From Eutypa lata (lineage: Eukaryota > Ascomycota > Sordariomycetes > Xylariales > Diatrypaceae), in contig JAKULF010000004.1 in the NCBI GenBank assembly GCA_022661535.1, positions 3,596,001 through 3,660,000 on the forward strand: 64,000 nt of DNA, read 5' to 3'. Below the pieces are notes generated by a model. It was not told the origin of the DNA. It worked only from the letters and a program-made list of their open reading frames with translations, and did not search any database. The position numbers were made by a program, and so were the translations under genes. How positions within the stretch are numbered: the first letter of the stretch is position 1; the number at the start of each line of letters is the position of its first letter. Positions 21,309-32,622 of the stretch are shown in pieces.

Positions 21309-24300
21309 ATGAGCTACGGCAAGAAAGATGAAGATGCGGACCTTGGCCTGGTCAAGGTTGATCGTACCCAGGTCTTTCAAGAAGGTACTAATTGTCCCGT
21401 CATCGCATTCGCATTAGCATTGCATCTACACCTACATTTCCACACTGCCTACCAAATATTATAACAGATCAAACATGCAACCAACATACGTAAAGATCTT
21501 CTGCTAACCTAACCGCTCTCTAGCTCGACTATTCAACAGCTCCCCGATCCAGCCTCGAAGATGTCGCATCCTCCTAACCAAGATCGCCCTCCTCTTATAT
21601 ACTGGAGAGAAGTTCCCGACAAATGAAGCCACAACACTTTTCTTCGGTATATCGAAGCTATTCCAAAATAAAGATGCCAGCTTGCGACAGATGGTTCACC
21701 TTGTTATCAAGGAGCTCGCCAACTCCGCTGAGGATATTATCATGGTTACGAGCACAATAATGAAAGACACAGGCGGAAGTACCGATGCGATATACAGGCC
21801 CAACGCTATCCGTGCTCTCTGCCGTATTATCGATGCCACTACCGTTCAATCCATTGAGCGTGTTATGAAGACGGCTATTGTCGACAAGAACCCCTCCGTC
21901 TCCTCTGCTGCTCTCGTATCCTCTTATCACCTTCTCCCTATCGCCAAGGATGTGGTCAGGCGGTGGCAGTCCGAGACCCAGGAGGCTGCTGCTTCTACCA
22001 AATCCTCCGGTGGCTTCTCCCTAGGATTCTCCTCCCATTCTGGCTCCATGCCTGTCAACAACTCCACAATGACACAGTACCATGCCATTGGCTTATTATA
22101 TTCCATGCGATCCCATGATCGGATGGCCCTCGTCAAGATGGTCCAGCAATTTGGTGCCGCTGGTGCCGTCAAGAGTCCTGCTGCTATTGTGATGCTAGTT
22201 CGATTAGCTGCACAGCTAGCTGAGGAGGATCAGTCGCTGAGAAGGCCCATGATGCAACTGCTCGATGGCTGGTTAAGGCACAAGAGCGAGATGGTGAACT
22301 TCGAGGCTGCTAAGGCTATTTGTGATATGAGGGATGTCACCGATGCTGAGGTCACCCAGGCTGTCCATGTCCTGCAACTATTCCTCTCCTCTCCGCGCGC
22401 CGTCACTAAATTCGCTGCCCTCCGAATCCTTCACAACTTCGCTTCTTTTAAGCCTCAGGCCGTCAACGTCTGCAACCCCGATATTGAAGCTCTTATCTCA
22501 AATAGCAACCGATCTATTGCCACCTTTGCTATTACTACGCTCCTGAAGACCGGAAACGAGGCTAGCGTCGACCGTCTCATGAAACAGATCTCTGGTTTCA
22601 TGTCCGAAATCACCGACGAATTTAAGATTACCATTGTTGAGGCCATCCGCACATTATGCCTGAAGTTCCCTAGCAAGCAGGCTGGGATGCTGGCATTCCT
22701 GAGCGGCATCTTACGCGACGAAGGTGGCTACGAGTTCAAGCGCGCCGTGGTCGAGAGCATGTTTGACTTGATTAAGTTTGTGCCCGACTCCAAGGAAGAT
22801 GCGTTGGCCCACCTATGCGAGTTTATCGAGGACTGCGAGTTCACGAAATTGGCGGTTCGCATTCTCCATCTGCTAGGTCTAGAAGGCCCCAAGACTTCTC
22901 AGCCCACCAAGTATATTCGCTACATATATAACCGCGTTGTACTGGAGAACGCCATTGTACGAGCCGCTGCTGTTACTGCCCTCGCCAAATTTGGTGTTGG
23001 GCAAAAGGACCCCGAGGTGAAGCGGAGTGTCGACGTTCTTTTAACTCGATGTCTTGATGACGTGGATGACGAAGTCCGTGATCGTGCGGCCCTCAACTTA
23101 AGATTAATGCACGAGGAAGATGACCTAGGCGAGCGGTTCATCAAAAACGGTACGTTCCTTTGGACTTATGAGATAGAATTGTGTCACGCTAATATGGAGC
23201 CCAGAGAATATGTACGCTCTTCCCTACTTCGAACACCAGCTGGTTATGTACGTGACATCAGAAGACAAGTCGATATTTGGCAACGCCTTCGATATCAGCA
23301 GCATCCCTATCGTCACACGAGAACAGGCAGACGCTGAGGACCGAACCAAGAAGCTTACTGCTACGACACCATCTCTCAAGCCACCAAAGACGGGTCCGTC
23401 CAAGTCTGTCCAGTCGGGTGCCGAGGCACAAGCCTCTGCGGCGGCCGCCGCTGCAAAGGTTGCCGAGGAGCTCATGTCGATCCCAGAAATGAAGGAGTTC
23501 GGTGGTGTCCTCAAGTCGTCTGCTGTTGTCGAGTTGACCGAAGCGGAGACCGAATACGTCGTCACAGTGGTCAAGCATATCTTCAAGGAATACGTTGTCG
23601 TTCAATTTGAGATCAAGAATACTCTACCGGACACAGTGCTCGAGAATGTCTCCGTAGTGGCAACGCCTTCAGACGAGGAGGAATTAGAAGAGGTGTTCAT
23701 TATACCAGCCGAGAAACTTCCTGCTGGCGAGCCCGGCAAGGTGTATGTTGCATTCAAGAAGGCGAATGGCGAAGGATCGCTGCCTACTAGCTCATTCTCC
23801 AACGTCCTTAAGTTTACCAGCAAGGAGATTGACCCAACGACAAACGAGCCCGAGGAGTCTGGCTACGATGATGAGTATGAGGTGGGAGATTTCGAGCTCA
23901 CTGGTAGTGACTATGTCATTCCCACGTACGCCGGCAACTACAACCATCTCTGGGAATCTGTTGGCGCCGCGGGAGAGGAAGCCCAAGAAACGTTACAACT
24001 GTCTGGAATCAACAGCATTGCCGGTACGTTCCCCTATATCCGTTCTATTGTGGCCATTATACTGATAACCCTGAACAGATGCCACAGAACAATTGATCAA
24101 GGCCCTTTCACTACAGCCTTTGGAAGGCACCGACGTACCTGTCAGTCAGACCTCCCACCAGCTCAAGTTGCTGGGCAAGACGGTCAACGGCGGAAAGGTT
24201 GTTGCCAATGTCCGGATGGTGTATTCCTCGAAGTCGGGTGTTACAACCAAAATTGTTGTACGTAGTGAAGAGGAGAACGTGGCTGCCATGGTAGCAGCGT

Positions 24301-24311
24301 CGATCGCGTAA
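21309..24311 (+). CDS. sec21: Coatomer subunit gamma (Sec21)
   Basis: Four exons, 21309-21384, 21524-23149, 23205-24023 and 24079-24311, give 917 residues in consistent phase, the normal length for the family. It starts MSYGKKDEDADLGLVKVDRT. The N-terminal 550 residues form an adaptin-like alpha-solenoid with blocks such as LFFGISKLFQNKD, LRQMVHLVIKELA and NPSVSSAALVSSYHLL. A linker rich in alanine and lysine follows (SAEAQASAAAAAAKV-like), then the C-terminal appendage with FKEYVVVQFEIKNTLPDTVLENV. Gamma-COP is a core subunit of the COPI coat driving Golgi-to-ER retrograde transport and binds Arf1 and dilysine cargo. The second exon holds more than half the protein. Splice sites are GTACTA, GTACGT and GTACGT. 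Confidence 0.97.
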
Positions 24312-25601
24312 TGATTTTGATTTTGGGAGGGAGGCGTTATTGAAAAAAAAGATTCAAGACAAGAGCGAAAGTGGCCTGCTTGGGTTTTTGAAGAGCAATC
24401 AATAAATGCATCTTAACGTAGTAGATATACCGGGCGAGGCTAACCTTGGTGTCCCCCCTTCCCGGAAATGATCCAAGGTCTAGTTACCTACTACTACTTA
24501 CTTCTCTTTACACCGAGTCGGATAGGAAGACGAGAGAGAATGCCATACATAATAATATGATGGTTCTATTCAATTGCAACGAAGATAAATAACTACCTAG
24601 ATAGGTGATTCGATGTGCTTTTACTGATGTTAAGTTGTTTCATCAATCTGAACTCTGCAAATGTAGCATGCTGTGAAACATGGCTTTGGCCTATAGAAGT
24701 GAGAAAAACCAGCTCGAGCCGTTTATTTAATTGAATATTCGTAGTCACCCATGGGAGATGTGAAAGGGGTTAAATCGAGTTCCTCCTAGAATGCCATGAG
24801 ATCTTACCAGTAAGCCAGAAGCCAACTGCCATTTGGATAATGGGTTTGTCTTTAAGGTTAATTTACTGTTGTGAGTTATATGTTCGATTGTACGACCAGG
24901 CGTCAATCCCGCAGCCGAGTTGTATCCCATCGTAACGAATGACGAAGGCAAGGACACGGGCTAGAGAAGAACATCTAGGATATCACCATTAGAGCAATAT
25001 AGGGGCTACCTCTAGAGTGGTGTCTAGTAGAACAACATCTAACTACACGTATATAGGTAGTAGTCCTATTCTACATAGCTTCTAAAGTAGTTGTCACGGC
25101 TAAAATCATGAAGAAGCACGGCAACGAGTGCTACTTACTTCATTCACTAGGAATACGGATAGGGGATCACTCTAGATATGTATGTAGAATCTTACAGCCT
25201 TAGATCAAACAACTAATAATACATGCGTCACGGACTAAGAGAATACTCAAAAGACTTCATTCGTTATTTTTGATAGAAAGAAAAAACCTGCTCTACCTGT
25301 GTAGTTAGAGGGTGATTGATCAGGGACCACCTAAACGCCAAGCTCTTAGACAATTGGGCCCTTACAAGATGACCATCGTATCGTACATGAAAAAAACAAA
25401 ACAAAACAAAACAAAGAAGAAGGCTGTGTGAAACTGAGGTAAAATAAAAAAGAAAGGGGGTATACATGAATCAAGACATTACGGGGTTTTTTATAAAATA
25501 TCCATCCTTCCTACTGTCATATCGGGCATCCAGCCGGTCCGTCGAGTAGGTTAACGTAATAAGATGGGGGGAAAAGAAGAAATGAAGGCAAGATCATTGG
25601 A
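24312..25601. other. Intergenic region between convergent SEC21 and ERF2
   Basis: A+T-rich 3' regions. An AAAAC microsatellite (AAACAAAACAAAACAAAACAA) lies at about 25392-25414, close to the 3' end of ERF2. No gene was recognised. Confidence 0.45.
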
Positions 25602-27710
25602 CTATGCCCCTGTGCTATTTTGCATATTATGATTACTGCCCGGTCCTTGGAAACCGCTGGCTGCGGGGCGCACCGGCTGCATCTCCATATCCTGGCCGGG
25701 TCCGGGGGTTGGGCCTCGGGGCTGGGCCCGACGGTCGCCCAACCGCTGGTCACCCTCCTCGAAGCGGCCCTTGAATTGATAATAGGTGGGCGGACGGGGC
25801 CGGCAAAGCACAAGAACCCAGTTCTTCAGCCAACTGCCTTGGGTGAAGGCTCGGTACCGATCTTTCTTAAGGAATTTGTGCGAGTTGAGGAACTCTCTAG
25901 TCGTCTCGCCCCTGGCCATCAGGAATATGTGATAGCCCAACAAAGCGACCGGATACAGAAGTCCGATGATGCAATAGATGGCCATAGCGAAAGGCACACG
26001 GAAGTGCTGTACAGCTACCCCATAGGACAAATTCTCCTCGTTCGCATACACGTTGATTTGTGCTAACGATGCCCCGATGAGGAATATGGCAAGAAGAGTG
26101 ATACTAGTCAAAAACGTGAAGAAATATCGGTAGTTCCTCCGTCCCACACAATTGTTGACCCAAACGCAATGATGGTCCTGAGTCTCTACGCAGTTGTCAC
26201 ACACTCGGCAATGGTGAGCTCGGGGTGGACGCCAGATGTTACATGTCTTGCAATACTTCGAAGGGACTTCCATAGCCGATGTGTTTGACTCAGCCGACTT
26301 GATCATGGTCCATTCTATCGTCGCGGGCGCCGGACGTAAGGGATCATCGTTTTCTCTAGGCGGAGGGAACTGATGAAGATTACGAGGAAGGATCTAGATA
26401 TGGACGTTAGCATAAGAACATGATATCAGGCATAACTAAAGACCATGGTTACTTGCCCCAGGATCTGTGACAGAGGCACGAATGAACGACGACATGCAGA
26501 TATAAAAGATGTACGCAAAAATGATGGGTACAGCTGGCGATACGTGGTACCATAAGTAAGGGGCGGAAAATGCGAAGAACAATGCGGCTGGTATGACAAC
26601 CAAGAAACCGGTAGCAATGTTAATGGGCCGGGATCGTGTGTTCTGGAATCGACCTCCTAGGCAGAAGACGGTGTTTCCCTCGAAATACTCAAAATTTCGA
26701 CCGAGATTCGCGGCTCTGTTTTTGGCGGCGGCTCTAGCCCTAGATGCCTTGGAGGAACCGGGACCGCTGGGTGTGAACTGAGGCGTCGAAGTACCAGAAG
26801 ACAGCTTCTCTACACCATGCATGTCATGGGGAGTTGCTGTACCCTCTGGTTTGTTTGCCATCAAGAAGTTCGATCTGAAAGACCGTGGTGACTTGCCGGG
26901 AGTCGGTAGATTGGTGGTATGCTTGTTGTAAGCCTTTGTCCTATCAATATCAACCTTCAGGCCCATACCATCGGCCTTCTTCCGCTGCAAGGGACGCACA
27001 CTCTCACTGAGGCTAGCAGTAGGATGGTGTCCCTGAGTAGGGCTCGTGTCGGCAGTAATACGATCGTACGTCTCAGGCTCTGTTATCTCCGTTCCTCTAG
27101 AGGGTGGAGCACGTCCATCACCGTCGTCGGTAAGCTGGCGAGTTAGATGAGCTACGGGTTTAGGACTGGATGTAGTCGGACTTTGCTCTGCGACGTAGGA
27201 GGGATCAACAGCAGCATCACCTTGAAGGCTTGCACGGTTCTGGTTCGTGGTGGTGGGGCGAGACGCGCCTCTTTGGGCCTGGAGCTTCTGAGAGCTCATG
27301 GGGTGGAAGAAGGCGTGCGAGGTCAAGGAAGGAACATGACTGCGACTCGCAGAGCTCTGAGGCCGAAGGGAAGATCCTGATATGCTATTGTTGCGACCGA
27401 CTATACTACCCCTCTGGGCACCCTTTCGAAAAGAATTCCTATTTGACCACGCACCGCGGGAGGAAGACAGGCCCGTTTTCGCAGTGCCGGGTCTCGATTC
27501 GGTGATAATGCTCCGTCGCTGGCCTCTTGCTTGATCATCCTGAAAGTTGTCGTCTCCGATTCCATCTCCATCTTCGGACGCAATGTCGGTCATGCGCGAT
27601 GAGATAATGCTGGGCGGGCCAGCAGGAAACCTAGGGTTCGGAAAGTTGTAATCGTCAGGCGACGAGGTTGGGCTGAGATGGGAAGCCATGTTTTGTTGGG
27701 ATATTGACAT
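25602..27710 (-). CDS. erf2: Palmitoyltransferase Erf2 (DHHC family)
   Basis: Two exons, 27710-26457 and 26393-25602, give 681 residues. The first 340 residues are disordered and rich in S, P and R. Transmembrane segments follow (GFLVVIPAALFFAFSAPYLW and AVPIIFAYIFYICMSSFI). The conserved TDPG is joined by splicing to ILPRN. The cysteine-rich domain reads YCKTCNIWRPPRAHHCRVCD with the DHHC at about residues 491-494, and two more helices follow. Erf2 transfers palmitate to Ras and other proteins at the ER, usually with Erf4. Joining TDPG to ILPRN requires a GC-AG intron: the donor is GCAAGT at 26456-26451 and the acceptor CTAG ends at 26394. The nearby GT (GTAACC) gives a frame ending in a stop. 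The C-terminus is low-complexity, rich in P, G and Q. The ATG is preceded by an in-frame TTG only. Confidence 0.93.
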
Positions 27711-29294
27711 CAAGTGCCAATAGTGTTATTAAAGAATGACGATTATGATAGCTGAGAATAATGATCGTGTAAATAGACGTGTCGTAGAACACTCCCCCAG
27801 ACAAACAGAAAGATAGCAGTGGTGGCCACAGCAACGTCGTCGACGTGGACAGGAAAGGATTAGATAATAATCAGAGGTATAAGCCAGGAGATAGATGATT
27901 TAGAACATCGAACTTAGGACGAAATGTTTCAAGAGAGCGACAAGAAGAAAATGACTATGATTTGTTACTGCCTCGTCGCTGTGGTTAGAGAGGTAGTTAG
28001 AAGTGGTTGATTGAAGGATGGGCTTTTTGGATCGTCGCTGCGCAGCAGGGTACGGGTACCTGGGGCGGATGGTGTTTAGGACATGATTAACTACTTAATG
28101 AGCTAATCTAAACCTAGGTGGAGTAACTAACAGTTGGCTTATGCCATGGTGACTTTGGATGCGAAAACGTTGGCGTTTGATGTTGACGGTGACGGGGCGC
28201 CGCAGTAGCAGCGCTTAAAGGTGACGGTGAAAGTGAATCTGCCAATCTTGTTCCTGGAGTCGATGCACGAAAATGGATCTGATCTTATCACCAATTAATA
28301 TAAGGGGGAAAGTGCTAAGGCTGGCAGGCTGGGAGGAGGCCTGTCAAGTGTGTGTGTACTAACTACATAATAACTAAGCCACATAAGATAGGTATAACTA
28401 CATACATATATATATATACACATATCATAATCTCCCTCACAGACATTTAAGTCAAAATCCCCTTCCATTCCTAATACTACCTACGTATATCGTGTACTTT
28501 GACGAGTTTATTTCTTTTTTATTAAATAAACCTTGCATGAATATACATAGTAACAGAGTCTTTCAGCTGGTAGATATCTACGTATAATGCATGAATGTAC
28601 ATAGGTGATCAGGTGGGTGGTGGTTGGTTCCAATGGTCGATTAATTATTAATGTACCCCTTGCCAGCCTACTTCTCAAAGTCGCTATTGGTTCGCTGCCA
28701 CCGCCTCCAAGTGTATTATGTATACTTAGCTGCGCAATATCATGTCATCAAGATAGAAATATATTTAGATGGCTATGTGTTTTCTTTTAATACCTACCTT
28801 CTTATAGAACTATAAAGTTGCTGTATTAGAGATGATGTAATATGTAACTGCAGCTAACCACTTGCCACTTACATAATATCTGCCTTTCAGCCTTTAAAGA
28901 TACTACATAACCATGTAGGCAATAGTTAACACTTGGATCGTAATTATTCGTGGCTGCCAAATGGAGTGGCTGATAACTACTGTCCGTGCGTAATATAAGG
29001 CGGACTGTCGAAGTACCTCCATATGATACCATCAATCGAACCACTGCGGACCGAATTGACCAATCACCGTGTTGGCAATCGATCCGTTTTCGAGTGGCCA
29101 GAGCTTCTCCAACTTTTGGTGCCTCATCAATGAGAGAGAACAAGCAGCAGACAAGCTTTCAATTAGTTAATACAATTAACTCATCGATATCTCTCCAACC
29201 ATCGTCACCAACAACTTTGTGGCTACAAACGAACCACCCAAGCCAATATAAAAACAATACGCACACACACAAACGAACATACGATCGATCGGCC
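27711..29294. other. Divergent promoter region of ERF2 and the small mitochondrial gene
   Basis: About 1.6 kb without a recognised gene. A TATATATATA run lies near 28408, and purine-rich and ACCT tracts are scattered. Just before the + strand gene is a CA-rich leader with ACACACACA at about 29263. Confidence 0.45.
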
Positions 29295-30083
29295 ATGGCT
29301 TCTATGATCGCCCGAAGAGCATTCACCACCTCCGCCCGCCGGTTCGCCGCTGACCCGGCCCTCAAGCAGGAGTCGAAGCGCAACCCAGAGTTAGCGGTTC
29401 GTCATACCTACCTACCTACTCTACCCCTCCAACCCCTACTCGATCGACACACGAGCATAGACAAAAAATTACAGGGTGTCTGGGTGGTGTGGTGGCACAC
29501 GACAATGTCGCTCGCTTGTAGTTTACTATTCACGCCGAATAAATGCTGACGAGTTACATGTTTTTCTCTCAATAGATCCTGGGTGGCATCATGGTTTTGA
29601 CCTTTGCCGGTGCCGGTCTCTACTTCGGTACGTAGCATCTTTCACCGCCAATTTCTTTCTTTCCTCTATACTATTCTTTACGACTGACATACATGAATCA
29701 AAAAAGGCCGATCTCCCACTGGCTCTACCTCCGAGTCCTCCGTCGGCATGGCCAGCTCCGGCATGCCCTGGGAGACGGGCGCGTCCGAGGGCAAGTACCG
29801 ATACCACCCCGGTGGTGACCCCAGCCAAGCCCCCAAGGACGCCCCCAGCGCCGTCAACGTCGTCGTCATCCCCGACGTGACTCTGCCAAAGGTATGTTGG
29901 AGTGATACCAAGTCAAGCGAGAGAGAGAGAAAAGGGGGGTGCGGAGTGAGGGCGAGGTCCCAGTTCTCCCCCTTTCTACGTTCCTGCTATTTACTCGCTA
30001 CGTAATGGTAGACTTACTAACGAGATACGCACATACAGCACTTGCATGACAAGTACAACAAGTGGGGCAAGGATGGCTACTAG
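29295..30083 (+). CDS. Small mitochondrial inner-membrane protein, function unknown
   Basis: Four exons, 29295-29396, 29576-29627, 29707-29891 and 30039-30083, give 127 residues. The N-terminus, MASMIARRAFTTSARRFAAD, is a classic mitochondrial presequence. Residues 35-52 form a single transmembrane helix, ILGGIMVLTFAGAGLYFGR. The rest is polar and conserved-looking: PWETGASEGKYRYHPGGDPS, then VNVVVIPDVTLPK and HLHDKYNKWGKDGY at the end. The size, single helix and C-terminal tail resemble accessory respiratory-chain or inner-membrane subunits, but I cannot assign it. The first donor is an atypical GTTCGT at 29397; it is kept because it joins PELA to ILGG in phase. Confidence 0.8.
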
Positions 30084-31194
30084 ATTATGTGCAGATGGGG
30101 AGTCTGGTACAAAATATTATATCAATGTGTGTTTGAATAGAGGTGGGGGGAGAGTCGCGGTCGAGGATCAATCCATCAACAACATCAAGCATTGGGGTTG
30201 AGGCGGCATGGGGTATTCCGTCGTCAGCTTGTACATAACCGAACCTGGCATTGAAGTATTCCCTTGTTTTGTCTCCTATTTTCTTGCGGTCCTTGGTTCT
30301 TTGTGTGTGGATATCTCATCATATCTGTGCTATGTGAATAGCATTTGACATTGCTATCAATGTTGCTATCAATAGGCGACATCTCTAACCAACCTAGCAT
30401 TAACCAAACATCCTTTTTAAAGGACTGGTTGGTCTAGGTAAATTGCAAAATAGAATTTGAGGTTATCATTGCACAATGTAGATATTGCAGGATCTCGAGG
30501 GATCGTAGAACATATAATAAATCTACCCCATGAAAGTCGCAAATTCTTTCGTGGTTAAGCCTAAATACCGGTACAGTATGTTATTCATGGGGAATGGTCC
30601 TATCTACGGATTAATAGATGCACAACATTAAATTTAACCTGACTAATGAATACCAGTCCATCTAGGCTATTAATAGGAATAGGGTCAACATATCCTGTTT
30701 CTGATCAGTGATCCCCAAAATTCAAATCCCATATGACCAAGTTATGTACGAATGAATGCGTAAGTATGTAGGTAATAGCCTCCTATCCTCTTAGTGTTGG
30801 TTACTTCTCCACACTTACGGTTAACTATAGCCCTTCGATTTGGATTCAACTTTTTCACAGAGCGGATGGCAAATTTGAAATCAAAATGTTATCATCCCAT
30901 TGACAAATAAAACCCTTGCGGTAAAACTTTAAGCTATACAGCGACCTAGGAAAAGCCCAAGACATCCACATGAAACCAGGACGGGACATTTCCGATGGAA
31001 TTATTCGCACTCCGGATAGCAAGGACCCACTGAAATATAGTCAGGTAATGCCATTCGTTGCCTCCGTTGCTACATACTATAGGTCCCGGAGATCTAGCCC
31101 ATCTCAGTTGTATAAGCTCCATATGAGCGAATTTTTGGGTTGCAACCGTAATGCACGGGTCTGTCCCTGATCTATGTACCTGCGTTGCAACCAC
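30084..31194. other. Intergenic region between convergent genes
   Basis: A+T-rich. An imperfect hairpin-like sequence around 30390-30440 (TAACCAAACATCC..GGACTGGTTGG) lies about 310 bp past the small gene's stop; it could be a folding element or chance. No gene was recognised. Confidence 0.4.
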
Positions 31195-32622
31195 TCACGC
31201 CACGAGAGAGTCCATGTCCTCGCTGGTGAACCCGAACAAATGCAACAAGTCAAGAAGCGACTCGCCGTTGAGCCTCGCGCTGGCCTCCATCTGCACCCTC
31301 GGCTTCGCGTTCCATGCCACCCCCAGGCCCGCGGTACCTAGCATCAGTAAGTCATTAGCGCCATCGCCAACGGCCACGACCTGCTCCAGCGGCACCCCCT
31401 CCTTCTTGGCAATCTCGAGGAGCAGTTCCCGCTTTCTCTCCTTGCCCACGATGGTCCCTTTCACCTCGCCGGTCAGCCGTCCCGCGTCATCGGTGACAAC
31501 CTCGTTCGCATGAGCATAGTCGATTCCTAGCTCGCCTGCTAGCCAACTTGTCAAAGGCAAGAAACCTCCGGACAGTACAGCTGTCTTGACCCCTAGTCTC
31601 TTCAAAGCCTTTAGAAGTTGTGGGGCACCCTTGGTCACGTCTAGGACGGGCCGGAGTTGCTCAAAGAAAGTAGCTGGTAAGCCCTTCAGCAAGGCTACGC
31701 GTTCACGGAAAGCAGCATCGAACTCTAGCTCTCCTAGCATGGCTCGGTGCGTGATGTCGGCAACTCGGGCGGCTAGATCCGGCGGATCCGTGATGGTGGC
31801 TGCCAGCAGATCGATTACTTCCTGTGTAATGAGCGTGCTGTCCATATCGAACACGACGAGCCGAGGATACCGCCGCCACAAGTTGTCTGGTTGTAGGATC
31901 ACGTCGACGTTCCATTCCCGCTCAAAGCGATAGATAAGCTCATGCTTCCGGAGATCCACGAGGGACAAATAATCCGGCGATGGGGCAGGAGACAGAGTCA
32001 ATTCTACCACTAGGGGGTGTCCTGGATCGTCAAGACAACGATGCGAGGATGTGATCTCATTATCACTTGACGGCAACGGGAAAGTGGACATCAGGTGTAG
32101 GAAAGACGAGATGCAAAGGGGGGAGATGTAAGAGCCGTATAGATTGTCTAGGGGCTCGGGCTCGGCGTCGGCGGAAGGTGGCTCGAGGGGATACGATTGA
32201 ATATCGGTTGTAGGGCCGAGGTTGGCAGGGAGATCGGTATCAGACGTGCCTCGGGGGTTGGGGGAGGCATTGGCGGTGCGGGAAGCGCGGGACTTGTAGA
32301 TCAATGTTGCAATGAGACGGTTGGTCTTAGAACCTCTCGTTGGAGCGCAGTTGGGATGTGTGAAGTCGTGACTAACGCCTTCGACAATGTGGGGAGGATC
32401 GTCCTTGGAGGGTACACCATTGTACGGGGTGAAAGGCTTGGTAGGAGATATCTGAGCGCTTTGTAGGTCTTCTACAACGGTATCAATGCCGAAGTGGGCA
32501 TCAAACTGCTGCTTCGGAGGACGGTACTGTTGATGCTCCTTGAGATACGAACTAGTCCTCATTGATGAAGACAGTTGCGGACGGCTCGAGGCCTGTTTCG
32601 TAGAGGCTTCCTCGACAGCCAT
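31195..32622 (-). CDS. ser2: Phosphoserine phosphatase (Ser2), long fungal form
   Basis: An intronless frame of 475 residues. The C-terminal half is a HAD-family phosphoserine phosphatase. Motif I, LVVFDMDSTLITQEVIDLLA, has the nucleophile and acid at D259 and D261. AVLSGGFLPLTSWLA supplies motif II, the lysine of motif III lies in VGKERKRELL, and VVAVGDGANDLLMLGTAGLG is motif IV. It dephosphorylates phosphoserine, the last step of serine synthesis from 3-phosphoglycerate, in the cytosol. The first 250 residues are mostly disordered with a more structured PLVVELTLSPAPSPDYLSLV that may be a degenerate regulatory domain, as in other Pezizomycotina members. The start ATG is in a good context, ATAGCCATGG-like on the coding strand. 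Confidence 0.95.
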   Translation of the reverse strand: MAVEEASTKQASSRPQLSSSMRTSSYLKEHQQYRPPKQQFDAHFGIDTVVEDLQSAQISPTKPFTPYNGVPSKDDPPHIVEGVSHDFTHPNCAPTRGSKTNRLIATLIYKSRASRTANASPNPRGTSDTDLPANLGPTTDIQSYPLEPPSADAEPEPLDNLYGSYISPLCISSFLHLMSTFPLPSSDNEITSSHRCLDDPGHPLVVELTLSPAPSPDYLSLVDLRKHELIYRFEREWNVDVILQPDNLWRRYPRLVVFDMDSTLITQEVIDLLAATITDPPDLAARVADITHRAMLGELEFDAAFRERVALLKGLPATFFEQLRPVLDVTKGAPQLLKALKRLGVKTAVLSGGFLPLTSWLAGELGIDYAHANEVVTDDAGRLTGEVKGTIVGKERKRELLLEIAKKEGVPLEQVVAVGDGANDLLMLGTAGLGVAWNAKPRVQMEASARLNGESLLDLLHLFGFTSEDMDSLVA

